A stretch of 5,331 bases of DNA from contig CATZDQ010000121.1 in the NCBI GenBank assembly GCA_958417695.1, forward strand, positions 1-5,331, written 5' to 3'. Positions within the stretch are counted from its first letter, which is position 1, and each line of letters opens with the position of its first letter. The notes under the pieces were generated by a model, which ran no database searches, had not been told where the DNA came from, and was given only the letters and a program-made list of their open reading frames with translations. The translations under genes were made by a program, and so were the position numbers. This document shows positions 5,178 to 5,331 of the stretch, in pieces. This DNA comes from an uncultured Clostridiaceae bacterium (GTDB lineage Bacteria; Bacillota; Clostridia; TANB77; CAG-508).

Positions 5178-5331
5178 TTATGTATGACTTAATATCATTT
5201 TATCTATTTGCTGTACCATGACTTGTATAATTGCGTTGGTATCTTTTTGCTCTTCTAATATCATTTTTACATCATTCTCTATATTATCTAATCTGCTACT
5301 CATTATATTCATTTCTGCTTTTATTTCTTTT
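5178..5331 (-). CDS. C-terminal end of a coiled-coil protein (5' end outside window)
   Basis: A frame open from the right edge encodes 50 residues and ends in TAA at 5178-5180. It starts KEIKAEMNIMSSRLDN and ends MVQQIDKMILSHT. Hydrophobic residues recur at heptad-like spacing (I, M, L, I, V, I, L, then I, V, V, I, M, L) with E, K, D and Q between them, which is typical of an amphipathic coiled coil. Two internal ATG codons (near 5312 and 5303) lack a ribosome site, so the gene probably begins beyond the window. I cannot name the family. There is no terminator in the 46 bases before comFC, so the two genes are probably co-transcribed. Confidence 0.7.
   Translation of the reverse strand, partial: KEIKAEMNIMSSRLDNIENDVKMILEEQKDTNAIIQVMVQQIDKMILSHT

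Noticed and set aside
1..5331. CRISPR array, tRNA, rRNA, insertion sequence or attachment site
   Set aside because: I found no regularly spaced repeats, no clover-leaf pattern, no rRNA-like segments, and no transposase or integrase frame with flanking repeats.

Overview
The window is AT-rich DNA (roughly 30% GC by eye) from a low-GC Gram-positive bacterium. A spoVT gene with a textbook forespore (sigma-G type) promoter points to an endospore former. The gene set, strong AGGAGG ribosome sites and the gap sequence type suit the Clostridia, perhaps Lachnospiraceae; the genus is inference. All protein genes that I support lie on the minus strand. The one plus-strand transcription unit is a GC-rich structured RNA.

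From left to right: (a) 1-917 is the 5' part of a glycolytic glyceraldehyde-3-phosphate dehydrogenase gene (gap), cut by the window edge. (b) 918-1073 is a divergent promoter region serving gap to the left and an RNA gene to the right. (c) About 1074-1305 is a stand-alone structured RNA with its own promoter, a long-range closing helix, several hairpins and a very strong terminator. I propose, from memory and context, that it belongs to the raiA-motif RNA class, which usually sits between raiA and comFC. The RNA also carries a 30-codon reading frame with an ideal ribosome site. (d) 1348-1629 is a small protein gene with four copies of a nine-residue aromatic motif, with its own promoter and terminator. 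(e) 1764-2318 is spoVT, a sporulation regulator with an AbrB DNA-binding domain and a GAF-like domain. (f) 2445-4412 is a 655-residue KAP-like P-loop NTPase of unknown role, probably co-transcribed with (g) 4430-5131, a comFC-type phosphoribosyltransferase with a zinc finger. (h) 5178-5331 is the last 50 codons of a coiled-coil protein that continues beyond the window.

The right-hand block (coiled-coil gene, comFC, NTPase) looks like one operon. It ends at an AT-rich hairpin over the NTPase stop codon. spoVT, the small repeat-protein gene and gap each have a recognisable promoter of their own. The most interesting items are the structured RNA with its embedded small frame, the repeat protein, and the NTPase lying between comFC and spoVT, which could be an orphan conflict or phage-defence gene. 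Three starts are non-AUG or were moved from the longest frame because of where the ribosome site lies: spoVT uses TTG, the repeat protein GTG at 1629, and the NTPase ATG at 4412.
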